From Nafulsella turpanensis ZLM-10 (GTDB lineage Bacteria; Bacteroidota; Bacteroidia; Cytophagales; Cyclobacteriaceae), in contig NZ_ANNU01000041.1 in the NCBI RefSeq assembly GCF_000346615.1, positions 1-60,533 on the forward strand: a stretch of DNA of 60,533 nt, given 5' to 3'. The translations under genes were made by a program, and so were the position numbers. Of the stretch, positions 40,753-49,654 are shown piece by piece. Positions within the stretch are counted from its first letter, which is position 1. Each line of letters starts with the position of its first letter. The notes beneath the pieces are model-generated. The model was not told the origin of the DNA. It saw only the letters and a program-made list of their open reading frames with translations, and searched no databases.

Positions 40753-40970
40753 ACTTCTAGGTCCACCGGGGCACCTCACATACCACCATGAATGGGGGTC
40801 TCGTATACGGCGGTTCACATGATTTGAGATTGGGTTTTCCATAGTTCTTCAGGCCCTTCCAATACGGTCCCACCTCCTCCACGACGGATCTTTGCAAATC
40901 ACCTCCTTACCGCAGTAATAGGCTTCACCAACAAGCCTTTTAAGAATTCTTAGCCTCTGAAATAAAATAT
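40735..40970 (+). repeat. Cassette trailer repeat, copy H
   Basis: It begins CGTGAAGACGGCCGGTGA inside the HNH gene, supplying its last codons and stop. CCGGTG...CACCGG forms a hairpin at the start. It shares the CAGGCCCTTCCAA and CGGTCCCACCTCCTCCACGAC blocks with copy A. Confidence 0.7.
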
Positions 40971-41029
40971 TACATGAAAATTAAAGCTTCTATCGGACAC
41001 GGGTATAACAGTATAAAATACCTGATGCT

Positions 41030-41095
41030 AATAGGTCTCTCTTGATTGTATGCAGGTAAATACTTATTTTTCTCCTTCAATCAAGCAAACCTATT
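41030..41095 (+). repeat. Long imperfect hairpin between cassettes
   Basis: AATAGGT/ACCTATT and CTTGATTG/CAATCAAG are nested with unequal spacers. It occupies the place of an attC before the PLD gene but lacks clear RYYYAAC/GTTRRRY ends. It may be a degenerate attC. Confidence 0.4.
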
Positions 41096-41148
41096 CTACG
41101 GCGTCTGTTTCTGCTTAAGCCGTTGTAAACAATTAATCAAAAAGCTAA

Positions 41149-41883
41149 ATGGCAAAATATTTAAGAACATCAAGCATTTCAGCAGAGTTAGAAAATTTAA
41201 TAAGAGATGCTAAAAAAAAACTTTACATAATTAGCCCTTATTTGAAGTTATCCGATCATGTTAAAGAACTGCTGAATGATAAAGAAAGAGAAAAAGTAGA
41301 AGTAAGAATAATTTTTGGCAAACAGGAGCTTGCTCCAGCTGAAATGAGTTATCTTGAAGAATTAAGATATGTCCGTCTTTATTTTTCAAAAAATCTACAC
41401 GCAAAATGCTATTTAAATGAAAGTAAAATGATAATTGCTTCAATGAATTTGTATGAATTCTCCCAACAGAATAATAGAGAAATGGGGATTTTAATAGATA
41501 CAGATATCGAAGAAGATAAGTCAGTTTACGAGGATGCTGAAAAAGACATTGAATCTATAATCCACAATAGTGAAGACTTTTCATACGTTAAAGCTCCTCA
41601 AAAAAGCGACCAGAAGGAAGTAATAACAACGTCAATACCCCCTGATACAAAGAATAATTTTTCTTCATCCACGACAAAAACAACAAAGGAACTCTCAGAT
41701 GCAACAGGAGTTAATAGTCGAAAGATCAATGCGTGGCTAGTGGATAATAAGTTGATGTATAAAAAAGGTGAAGACTGGTTTGTTACAAAAAAAGGAAAAG
41801 AATACGGAGGAATTGAAAAATCTGGACAGTATGGGCAGTTTGTGGTTTGGCCTGAAGAAATTGCATCTGACATAAAAGGATGA
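41149..41883 (+). CDS. Phospholipase D-like nuclease with C-terminal winged-helix domain
   Basis: The product is 244 aa. One HKD-type motif is present: H84-A-K86 then SMN at 98-100 (LHAKCYLNESKMIIASMNL), with Glu in the usual Asp position. One motif per chain means a dimer forms the active site. After a Ser/Thr-rich linker (165-180), the C-terminal 65 residues look like a winged helix (ATGVNSRKINAWLVDNKL, GQYGQFVVWPEEI). PLD nucleases of this size occur in restriction and defence systems. It is the last gene of the cassette block. Confidence 0.75.
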   Translation: MAKYLRTSSISAELENLIRDAKKKLYIISPYLKLSDHVKELLNDKEREKVEVRIIFGKQELAPAEMSYLEELRYVRLYFSKNLHAKCYLNESKMIIASMNLYEFSQQNNREMGILIDTDIEEDKSVYEDAEKDIESIIHNSEDFSYVKAPQKSDQKEVITTSIPPDTKNNFSSSTTKTTKELSDATGVNSRKINAWLVDNKLMYKKGEDWFVTKKGKEYGGIEKSGQYGQFVVWPEEIASDIKG

Positions 41884-42011
41884 AAATATGCAAAACCCAG
41901 TAAACGATTGAAGAATATTTAGACTCACCGGTCGCTTCCCCGCCACTAATAAGTACTGGTTTTCTATATTCTGTGGGATAGATGAGGAGTAAAATAAGAA
42001 ATAAGCAAATG

Positions 42012-42040
42012 AAAGCCCGGAAAATTTTCGGGCTTTTTTA
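42012..42040 (+). terminator. Terminator after the PLD gene
   Basis: AAAGCCCGGAAAA and TTTTCGGGCTTT form a near-perfect hairpin followed by a T-run. It closes the plus-strand cassette block. Confidence 0.85.
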
Positions 42041-42231
42041 TTTTATCCCTTTTGATGAACGATTTAAAATCACAACTGTCACCACTGAATTAACATGGAT
42101 CTTTTTCATGAGCAAAGCATGTAGCTATGCCAGAGGTAACCATATAAATGAGACACTAAACTAAGGTTTTATTATTACTTCAACCTCCTACTTTGCCGTA
42201 TAAAAGCCATCCATCCCCTCCCCCGTGTAGA
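42041..42231. other. Spacer between cassette terminator and right direct repeat
   Basis: About 190 bp. A 60-codon open frame overlaps the terminator and is not credible. Nothing else is visible. Confidence 0.4.
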
Positions 42232-42447
42232 GGTATCCCCCCCTCCCCCGCCTTTCATAAGAACGCGGAAAACGAAGGGGGCACCCTGTGTTTAAGGCAC
42301 CCCGTAAAAAATTTTCCAGAAAAATTGGCTCTAGTTTTTCGAAATCCAACCACAAGCTTTGGTTATGGGCAATTGAGACGCTTTTTCTAAAATATGCACC
42401 TTAATTTATATGTACCGAAACAGTGCTTTATATGTACCGAAATCAAA
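42232..42447 (+). repeat. 220-bp direct repeat, right copy
   Basis: It pairs with 30661-30876 in the same orientation. It keeps the C-rich start, the AAGGGGGCACCCTGTGTTTA block, and paired TTATATGTACC (42406-42416 and 42428-42438). Confidence 0.75.
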
Positions 42448-42774
42448 TGATAAGTACCAAATAATTCCCAAGTCTTAATTAAAGTTTGGCAATTCTATTA
42501 GAAATTCTTCACCCACACCTGCTCCACTTTGCCCTCAGCTTTTCTTGTAATGTATATTCAGTTTAATAAACCCACCTTAGAAAGAATTGGGAGCAAATAA
42601 TCATGTCAACAATAAATCACCTTCGCATTCCAAAATACCAATATTTCATTGGAAAAGAAGAACAAAAAAGCTATGTTTCAAAACAAATCCCACACACAAT
42701 TGGGCTTTCATTTCTTAAAATATGACTTATTTCTGAATACTGAAATCTTCAGGAGTAAATGACACTTCAAGACC
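42448..42774 (+). other. Leader of the TIR-STAND gene
   Basis: About 330 bp, AT-rich. A TTCCAA...TTGGAA hairpin is near 42627-42654. No ORF or clear promoter consensus is present. Confidence 0.4.
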
Positions 42775-45345
42775 ATGTTAAAGTTATTTATTAGTTATTC
42801 ACATAAAGACGAACAGCTCGTTTCAAAATTTCACAATCATTTGGCTCCCTTAAAAAGTAATGGGACAATTGAAGCATGGTATGACCGAAAATTAAATGCA
42901 GGAGCCTCCTTCCAAGAAGAGATTGATAATAATTTAGAAAATGCAGACATTATCTGTTTAATGATATCAGATAACTTTTTAGCCTCTAATGCCTGTATTT
43001 TGGAGAAAGATGAAGCGCTAAAACTCCGAATGACTAAAGGCACCCGGGTCGTCCCAATTATTTTAAGCTCATGCGCTTGGATAGAATTAGCGGAATTGAG
43101 TGATTTATTAGCAACCCCGACAGATGGGAAGCCTGTAACAAAATTTGAAGATCAAAACGATGGGTGGCTCGATGTGGTTACATGGCTAAAAAAACTATGT
43201 CAAAGAGTTCGAAGAATTCGTGATTTAAAACTGACCGAGGACTTTAATGGGTTTTTAAAAAGTGCCGATATACTATCCAAATCACATTCAAATAAAGAAA
43301 TTCTTGAACTAAATGACATCTTTGTTTTTCCAAAACTTGATAAAACTAATGATGAGGGTGACAGTGAAAAGTATGACTCTGAACTTCTCAAGCATGATAT
43401 ATTAGAATTTGGTAAAATTCTAATTGCGGGAGAAAATCAATCTGGCAGAACTACTTTGTGCAAAGTGCTATTTGGGCTTTATAGGTCCCTTGATTATGTC
43501 CCTGTTTATTTGGATGATGAGAATAAGTATTTAGGAAATCCAATTACGAAGCTTGAAAAAGCGTTTGAAAAACAATACTCTGGTGCTTCTTACAATGAAA
43601 TTGAGTCGGATCGTTTAGTTCCAATTGTAGATAATTTTCATTTTGCAAAATCTCAGGAAAAGTATGTTGAACAATACAAAGCTTTTAAAAATCAGGTACT
43701 GATAGTTGATGATATTTTTTCACTTAGCATAAAAAATGAAACCCATTTAAGAGAATATAGCCAATTCTTAATACGCGAATTTTCTCCAGTAGAGAGAGAT
43801 GAAGTTATCCGTAAGTGGATTCAAGTAAAAGAGGCAACTAATATTCTTATAAATCCAAATCACCTTTTCCAAAGCTTGGACGAAAAGACCGAATTAATTG
43901 AAAATTCTCTTGGTGTGCTATTTGGGAAAGGCATAATGCCATCCTATCCTTTCTTCATCCTTTCTCTTTTAGCCGCTCAGGAGACTAATAAACCGCTGGA
44001 CCAAGATATAACATCCCAAGGGCACTGTTATCAGGCACTCATTTACCTGTATCTTCGAAAAGAAGGAGTGAGAACTAGTGAATACGATATTTACCTAAAC
44101 TTTCTTACGGAGTTAGCATACAGGATGCATACGAAAGATTCTGATCAATTGACAAATGATGAATTTCAAGAATTCATACTGTATTATAATAGTAACTTTA
44201 ATCTCCCAATCCCTCTCGATAAACTTTTATCAACACTTAGTTCTGTAAATATCTGTAAGTACGATTCCTTAAATCACTACAGCTTCTGCTACATCTACAT
44301 CTATTATTTTTTTGTAGCTAAATATTATGCAGAAAATATCAATACAAATCAGCAGAGCATTAGTAGGATGCTTGGTAACCTCCATAAAGATGAGAATGCT
44401 TACATAACTATTTTTATGGCTCATCATTCAAAGTCAAACTATTTGTTAGATGAATTAATTCTGAATGCTGAGATTTTATTTTCTAGTTATGGTCCTGCAT
44501 CACTAAATTCTACTGAACTTTCTTTCTTCGACAAACACGAAGAAAAAATTATTAAGGCTGTACTACCTACCTATAAAGATTCGCCTGATGAAGTAAGAAA
44601 AGTTATATTAAAGGAAAGGGCTGAGGAAGAGGACATAAGAAAAACTGCACCAGTAGAAGCCCAATCACCTGAAGGTAGTGCAGAATCAAACGAAATTGCC
44701 ACTGAAATTAGACGGAGTATCAAGACAGTGGAAGTTATGGGCATTGTAATAAAAAACAGGGCCGGTTCTCTTGACTTAAAAACGCTAGAATATATTTTTG
44801 AACAGGGCCTAAAAGTTCATTTACGGATACTATCTTCCTTCTTTGAAATCATTCGAGAAGAGGAGTTTGAAGATGAATTTGTTAAATTTATAACCGAACG
44901 GCTTAATCATATTATTAAAGATTTAGAAAAAGAGCAAGGGAAGGAAATTAGCCTTGATAAAATTGAGAAGATAGCACGGAATATCTTTTGGAACTTGAAC
45001 TTTGGAGTAGTATACGGCTTCATTACTAAAGCAATACATTCACTAGGATCAAGCAATTTAATGAGAGTATCAGAGTCTGTATCAAAAAAAGAAAATACAC
45101 CATCTTCTTTTATTGTACATCATGGGATAAGCATGTGGTATGGCAAGTCCTTAAAAATAAATGAAATTTCCGAAAGATTGAATAATGATGGTTTTTCGAC
45201 AACTGCCTCTCGGTTGATGAGATATAAAGTTGTGGAACATACTCGTTTGCATAAAATAAACCCAAAAGACCTGCGGCGAATTGAAGAGGAGCTAGGATTT
45301 CAGAAGAATAGATTATTTATTGAGAACTCAAAAAATAAGAAATAA
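42775..45345 (+). CDS. TIR-STAND NTPase defence protein
   Basis: The product is 856 aa. Residues 1-140 are a TIR domain: LFISYSHKDEQLV, AWYDRKLNAGASFQEEID, MISDNFLASNACILEKDE with the likely catalytic Glu77, as in NAD+-consuming bacterial TIRs. A P-loop NTPase follows at about 205-560, with Walker A GENQSGRTT (219-227, where the usual Lys is Arg) and a Walker B-like LVPIVDNFHF (281-290). The remainder is helical and may be the sensor. TIR-STAND proteins act as single-gene abortive-infection systems that deplete NAD+ when the sensor meets a phage product. It is a lone gene with long flanking spacers. Confidence 0.82.
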   Translation: MLKLFISYSHKDEQLVSKFHNHLAPLKSNGTIEAWYDRKLNAGASFQEEIDNNLENADIICLMISDNFLASNACILEKDEALKLRMTKGTRVVPIILSSCAWIELAELSDLLATPTDGKPVTKFEDQNDGWLDVVTWLKKLCQRVRRIRDLKLTEDFNGFLKSADILSKSHSNKEILELNDIFVFPKLDKTNDEGDSEKYDSELLKHDILEFGKILIAGENQSGRTTLCKVLFGLYRSLDYVPVYLDDENKYLGNPITKLEKAFEKQYSGASYNEIESDRLVPIVDNFHFAKSQEKYVEQYKAFKNQVLIVDDIFSLSIKNETHLREYSQFLIREFSPVERDEVIRKWIQVKEATNILINPNHLFQSLDEKTELIENSLGVLFGKGIMPSYPFFILSLLAAQETNKPLDQDITSQGHCYQALIYLYLRKEGVRTSEYDIYLNFLTELAYRMHTKDSDQLTNDEFQEFILYYNSNFNLPIPLDKLLSTLSSVNICKYDSLNHYSFCYIYIYYFFVAKYYAENINTNQQSISRMLGNLHKDENAYITIFMAHHSKSNYLLDELILNAEILFSSYGPASLNSTELSFFDKHEEKIIKAVLPTYKDSPDEVRKVILKERAEEEDIRKTAPVEAQSPEGSAESNEIATEIRRSIKTVEVMGIVIKNRAGSLDLKTLEYIFEQGLKVHLRILSSFFEIIREEEFEDEFVKFITERLNHIIKDLEKEQGKEISLDKIEKIARNIFWNLNFGVVYGFITKAIHSLGSSNLMRVSESVSKKENTPSSFIVHHGISMWYGKSLKINEISERLNNDGFSTTASRLMRYKVVEHTRLHKINPKDLRRIEEELGFQKNRLFIENSKNKK

Positions 45346-45589
45346 TACAAATCACTTTATTACGGAGCTTAACAACTATTTTGAAATGATAACGAAAACT
45401 ACCTAGTATTCCGATAATGTCCATACGTTAATAAGTATAGTAATTATAGGTAAAAATCAGACTCTCCGTTTTCGGATAGCCAAAAGAGTATCACTTTAAA
45501 TAAAACCTCCTCCTAAACCTTAGTTAATGTTAATTGATTAGAAGAATAGCGAGGACCACAGCATTCGTTCCTGAAATGGGACTTACTAT

Positions 45590-46228
45590 TTAGCCGTTCA
45601 CTGCTTTTTTAACTCTTTTTACAGTAGACAACCCTTTTTTTACTATTTCTGCAATTTTGGTGTCAGGAAGTGCCGAATGATTTAAGAGGTTCACAATGTC
45701 AGGATGCTTTTCTATAAGCTGGCCCTTTGAATAAGATGACCCTTTAATCCTTCCTCGGTATTTGTTCTTCTTTTTTGCTTCGGCGATCCCCTCCAGCCTT
45801 CTACTTTGCTGGTAAGTTAATTCCATCTCGGCACCTAAACTAAGCATCATGAGCATCGATTTTTGCAAGATATCAATCTGCCCTTTTTTATCTGGGGAGA
45901 AGGATAGTAGGCTTGGGTGTTGAATATGAACTGTCATACCATGTTCTTCTACCAGTGTTTCTACGGTAGAAATGGTATGAGAAACTCTTCGGGATATACG
46001 AGAGATTTCTGACACAAAAAGAGTCTTGATATTTTGGGTTTGACAAAACTTGAGCATCTGTTGAAAGCCACTTCTTTCCAAAGTGTGAGTCTTACCAGTA
46101 ACAGCATCACTAAAAAACTTTTCGATTTCATAGCCCTTGGTGAAGGCAAACTCTTCAACATTTATTTGCTGGCGATCTACATTTTGGGTTGTGGTGGAAA
46201 CTCTACCATAAGAAACAGCTGTTTGCAT
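45590..46228 (-). CDS. Serine recombinase (resolvase/invertase family)
   Basis: The product is 212 aa from ATG 46228 (MQTAVSYGRVST). The 47 codons upstream are non-conserved and left out. The catalytic Ser lies in YGRVSTTTQNVDRQ, with the family residues SEISRISRR following. MLSLGAEMELTYQQSRRLEG is the helix after the catalytic core. The C-terminal HTH reads LPDTKIAEIVKKGLSTVKRV. It could invert or resolve DNA in the element or belong to a small transposon. No matching inverted repeats were found by eye. Confidence 0.88.
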   Translation of the reverse strand: MQTAVSYGRVSTTTQNVDRQQINVEEFAFTKGYEIEKFFSDAVTGKTHTLERSGFQQMLKFCQTQNIKTLFVSEISRISRRVSHTISTVETLVEEHGMTVHIQHPSLLSFSPDKKGQIDILQKSMLMMLSLGAEMELTYQQSRRLEGIAEAKKKNKYRGRIKGSSYSKGQLIEKHPDIVNLLNHSALPDTKIAEIVKKGLSTVKRVKKAVNG

Positions 46229-46652
46229 ATTCAATTTAGGGTTAGGGTCGTGAATATTATCTAACGGTCTGGATACAGGATCTAAGATAAGAAATAATAT
46301 TCTAAATAGGGTATAATCTAAATTGAATATTGGATCCAATGCTGCAAAATGCTTTCGGAAAGAAACCAACCAAATACCACAATTGATTTACATAGAATTT
46401 TTAACTGGCTTTCTTTACAAAGGACACTGGAAAAAATATCGAGATGATAAATCCTACGGTACAGTAAAGAAACTTCTCGTTTTATTGCAATAAGCCATCA
46501 TGCTTTTGTAGTAAACTTCATGGATTAATATAGATCAGTTCTTATATTGCAGAAGCGAACGGACAGCATACGTTAGGCTATTATTCCTTTTCTTTTTTCG
46601 TTCAAACAAATTTCTTCTGGAAAGAAAAAATCCAGTGAGACTGATAAATCAT
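46229..46652. other. Region between divergent recombinase and Sel1 genes
   Basis: About 420 bp. CGTTAGGC (46571-46578) fits the attC R' consensus and lies 75 nt before the Sel1 gene, but no matching R'' was found. No ORF is present. Confidence 0.4.
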
Positions 46653-47450
46653 ATGAAAATTATTTTGTGGACAGCCTTGATGATGTTTATCTTCAGTGCA
46701 TCATTTGCTCAGGATTTAAATTCTCTTTTGGGGAAAGCAAAACAGGGAGATGCTAATGCACAGTTTGAATTGGGAATTAAATATGCAAATGGTAACGGTG
46801 TTTACAAGGATTTCACGCAAGCTTATCATTGGATAGAAAAAAGTGCATTGCAGGGAAAGCGAGAGGCCCAGTGCACCCTTGGGAATATGTATTACAATGG
46901 AGATGGGATTATCAAAAGCTATAAAAAAGCTTTTTACTGGTTTCAAAAAAGTGCTGAACAAGGGGATGCCATGGCACAGTATAATCTTGGATTATTGTAT
47001 ATAAAAGGACAGGGTATATCTAAAAGTGATGAAAAGGCGGCTTATTGGTATGAGCTGAGTGCTGAACAAGGGGATGCCATGGCACAATATTATCTTGGGA
47101 TAATGTATTCTGAAGGTCAAGGAAAGCCTATTGATTTTAAAAAAGCGGCTTATTGGTATAAGCGGAGTGCTGAACAAGGTAATGCGGATGGACAGTACAG
47201 TATAGGTGTAATGTGCTATAATGGGTATGGAGTGTTGAGAGACCTTAAAAAAGCGGCTTATTGGTATGGCAAAAGTGCGGAACAGGGAAATGCTAAGGCA
47301 CAGTATAATCTTGGGGTAATGTACTTGTATGGGCAAGGCATTCTAAAAGATTTAAAAAGAGCTGCTGAGTTAATGGAAAAAGCCTACGAAGGGGGTGTAG
47401 AATTAGCAAAGACCCAGTGGGATGAAAATGAATTGTGGAGATATAAGTAA
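46653..47450 (+). CDS. Secreted Sel1-repeat protein
   Basis: The product is 265 aa from ATG 46653. An upstream in-frame GTG is less likely because the signal peptide starts here (MKIILWTALMMFIFSASFAQ). Six Sel1-like repeats of 36 residues follow (AQYNLGLLYIKGQGI...KAAYWYELSAEQGDAM). Sel1 repeats form a solenoid for protein binding in the periplasm. It ends NELWRYK, almost identical to the end of the paralogue at 48169-49575 (YELWKYK). Confidence 0.88.
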   Translation: MKIILWTALMMFIFSASFAQDLNSLLGKAKQGDANAQFELGIKYANGNGVYKDFTQAYHWIEKSALQGKREAQCTLGNMYYNGDGIIKSYKKAFYWFQKSAEQGDAMAQYNLGLLYIKGQGISKSDEKAAYWYELSAEQGDAMAQYYLGIMYSEGQGKPIDFKKAAYWYKRSAEQGNADGQYSIGVMCYNGYGVLRDLKKAAYWYGKSAEQGNAKAQYNLGVMYLYGQGILKDLKRAAELMEKAYEGGVELAKTQWDENELWRYK

Positions 47451-47512
47451 AGGAAACAATTTTTTCACCACAACGATTTCTTTTACTTAAGAAGCTTTAG
47501 ATTGTTAAGTTA

Positions 47513-47851
47513 ATGATACACACAGACCATATTGATCCTTCATTAAGATATGAAGCTCTTGCAAGATCTGCTTTTAATAACTGCAGTAAAGGTGGCGATC
47601 CTTTTGGTTACGCATTACAGGAAGAGTATGATAATTTTTTCGTAGAAGCCCCCAATTTAAGAGGCAAAAGAGCTTTATCGACTGTTCTAATTAAGCTAAT
47701 AATTGATAACAGTGGAACTGATTTTGCAGAAAGATTAATAGGACTTGAAGAATCTGTTTGGAACTCTGAAACGCAAGATGATATTATCCATATCATCGAT
47801 AAGGGCATAGAAGTGTTGAAAATGATAAAGGAAGATTCATCAAAGCATTAG
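47513..47851 (+). CDS. Hypothetical protein in Sel1 cluster
   Basis: The product is 112 aa (MIHTDHIDPSLRYEALARSA). It is acidic and helical with no signal peptide and no recognised family. It lies 62 nt after the first Sel1 gene and before its terminator, so the two are co-transcribed. There is no copy after the second Sel1 gene. Confidence 0.55.
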   Translation: MIHTDHIDPSLRYEALARSAFNNCSKGGDPFGYALQEEYDNFFVEAPNLRGKRALSTVLIKLIIDNSGTDFAERLIGLEESVWNSETQDDIIHIIDKGIEVLKMIKEDSSKH

Positions 47852-47926
47852 GTTGAAATAATTGAGCCAAGACTTTATCTTAAAAGTCAGAAATTTTTGG
47901 CAGGAGCATCAAGTAAAAAATTCTCG

Positions 47927-47954
47927 TGAGCCAGCTTTGTCTGGCTCATTTTTT
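47927..47954 (+). terminator. Terminator, copy 1 (GAGCCAG/CTGGCTC)
   Basis: A 7-bp stem with a 6-nt loop, then ATTTTTTT. It is nearly identical to the one at 49628-49654, including flanking TTCTCGT. Confidence 0.85.
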
Positions 47955-48168
47955 TGCCAATATTCTTCGTTCTTACGTGACTGGATTGGTATGGAATAAA
48001 AGGTTACAGAATTTGAATTACCTTATTCAATATCGCCTTGTAGTGGAAGTTAACTCTCTATCCAAGACAAAGTATTATTTGAATTACCACAGGTTATAAT
48101 TATATTTCAAGTTGAATGGTGCAAACATCCCTTAATATCTACTCTCTTCACCTTTATCAACTTTAATC

Positions 48169-49575
48169 ATGAGCCTTTTCATTAAAAGATTGAACTGCGA
48201 TGTGCAGTTGAGAAAAAACATTCGAAATAGTGTGCAGCTACTTTTAATTGCATCCTTTATTATTAACACTTCATGTAATCATGATCAAGAATACAAAACT
48301 CTTCTTGCAAGTGCGGAGAAGGGAAGTGATTCAGCACAATACCATCTTGGACGGATGCTTTACTTTGGAGAAGATGTACCGCAAGACCTTGTAAAAGCAG
48401 TATACTGGCTGAAAAAGAGTGCTGAACAAGGGAATCCAGAAGGACAAAATGGTCTCGGTATATTATATAAATTAGGAGAAGGTATTCCGCAAAACTTTAA
48501 AGAAGCTGCATATTGGTTTGGAAAAAGTGCTGAACAAGGATGTCCTCAAGGACAGATTAACCTTGCCAATTTATATGTAGAAGGTAATGGAGTTTCTCAG
48601 GATTATAAAAAGGCAATTGAGTTGCTTGACAAAAATGCCAAGAAGGGGGAATCCGCAGCCCAATATTATCTTGGGCTTCTGTATAAAGAGGGAAAGGGAG
48701 TTGACAAAGATATAAAGGCAGCTTTCCTCCTTTTTGAAAAAAGTGCTGAACAAGGTCATGCTTCAGCACAATATGAGCTTGGGCTGATACATGAGGAGAT
48801 AATGACAATGTTTGAGGCAGAAGAATTGTACAGTCTGGAAAAAGCTGCATATTGGTTTGAAAAAAGTGCTGAACAAGAAAATGCCGATGCACAATATGAA
48901 CTTGCCAATTTGTATGAACATGGGCTTGGAGTGCAAAAAGATACTAAAAAGGCAATGTACTGGTATAAGAATTGTGCAGAACAAGGAAATGCTGCTGCAC
49001 AATTTAAAATAGGTTGGATCTATGGAAATGGAGAAGGCGTTTCAAAGGATAGTGAGAAAGCATTTTTTTGGTACAAGAAGAGTGCAGAACAAGGGTATGC
49101 TGCTGCACAAAATAATCTTGGAGTATATCATTACAATGGTGAGGTGATACCGCAAGATTACAAAAAGGCAGCATATTGGTTTGGAAGGAGTGCAGAACAA
49201 GGAAATGTCTATGCTCAAAATAGTCTTGGTGGAATGTATAAAGAAGGGAAAGGAATTCTTAAGGATCCAATTAAAGCTATTTATTGGTATGAGAGGAGTG
49301 CTGAACAGGGGAATATTAATGCCCAGTATGAGCTTGGAGGGATCTATCACTTTGGAAGAGATGTTCCAGAGGATTTGGAAAAAGCCATCTACTGGTATAA
49401 GAAGAGTGCTGAGCAGGGAAATTCTGATGCACAATATTGGCTTGGACGGATTTACTTACGAAATAGGTCAAAAGACCTGCAGAAAGCAGCTTATTGGATA
49501 AAAAAATCATTCGATTCGGGTAATACATCTGCAAAGAAAGAATGGGAAAAATATGAATTGTGGAAATACAAATAA
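48169..49575 (+). CDS. Sel1-repeat lipoprotein
   Basis: The product is 468 aa. The N-terminal hydrophobic segment ends in a lipobox (LLLIASFIINTSC, Cys36), so it is a lipoprotein, unlike the secreted paralogue. About eleven Sel1 repeats (AAYWFGKSAEQG, AQYELGGIYHFGRDV) fill the rest. It is about 200 residues longer than its neighbour but ends the same way and has the same terminator, so the two arose by duplication with repeat gain or loss. An N-terminal extension of about 20 residues before the signal is unusual; the start may lie later. Confidence 0.85.
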   Translation: MSLFIKRLNCDVQLRKNIRNSVQLLLIASFIINTSCNHDQEYKTLLASAEKGSDSAQYHLGRMLYFGEDVPQDLVKAVYWLKKSAEQGNPEGQNGLGILYKLGEGIPQNFKEAAYWFGKSAEQGCPQGQINLANLYVEGNGVSQDYKKAIELLDKNAKKGESAAQYYLGLLYKEGKGVDKDIKAAFLLFEKSAEQGHASAQYELGLIHEEIMTMFEAEELYSLEKAAYWFEKSAEQENADAQYELANLYEHGLGVQKDTKKAMYWYKNCAEQGNAAAQFKIGWIYGNGEGVSKDSEKAFFWYKKSAEQGYAAAQNNLGVYHYNGEVIPQDYKKAAYWFGRSAEQGNVYAQNSLGGMYKEGKGILKDPIKAIYWYERSAEQGNINAQYELGGIYHFGRDVPEDLEKAIYWYKKSAEQGNSDAQYWLGRIYLRNRSKDLQKAAYWIKKSFDSGNTSAKKEWEKYELWKYK

Positions 49576-49627
49576 GAGGAGAATGGCAACTAAATATTGA
49601 CAGGAGAATCAAATTAAGATTTCTCGT

Positions 49628-49654
49628 GAGCCAGCATCATCTGGCTCTTTTTTT
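49628..49654 (+). terminator. Terminator, copy 2 (GAGCCAG/CTGGCTC)
   Basis: Same stem as 47927-47954, loop CATCAT, then TTTTTTT. Confidence 0.85.

Noticed and set aside
46571-46578. CGTTAGGC as a third attC
   Set aside because: It fits the R' consensus but I found no R'' or inner arms within 150 nt, so it is not counted.
48557-49612. Long minus-strand ORFs across the Sel1 genes
   Set aside because: These are antisense shadows of the Sel1 repeats. The plus frame has lipobox and repeat periodicity.
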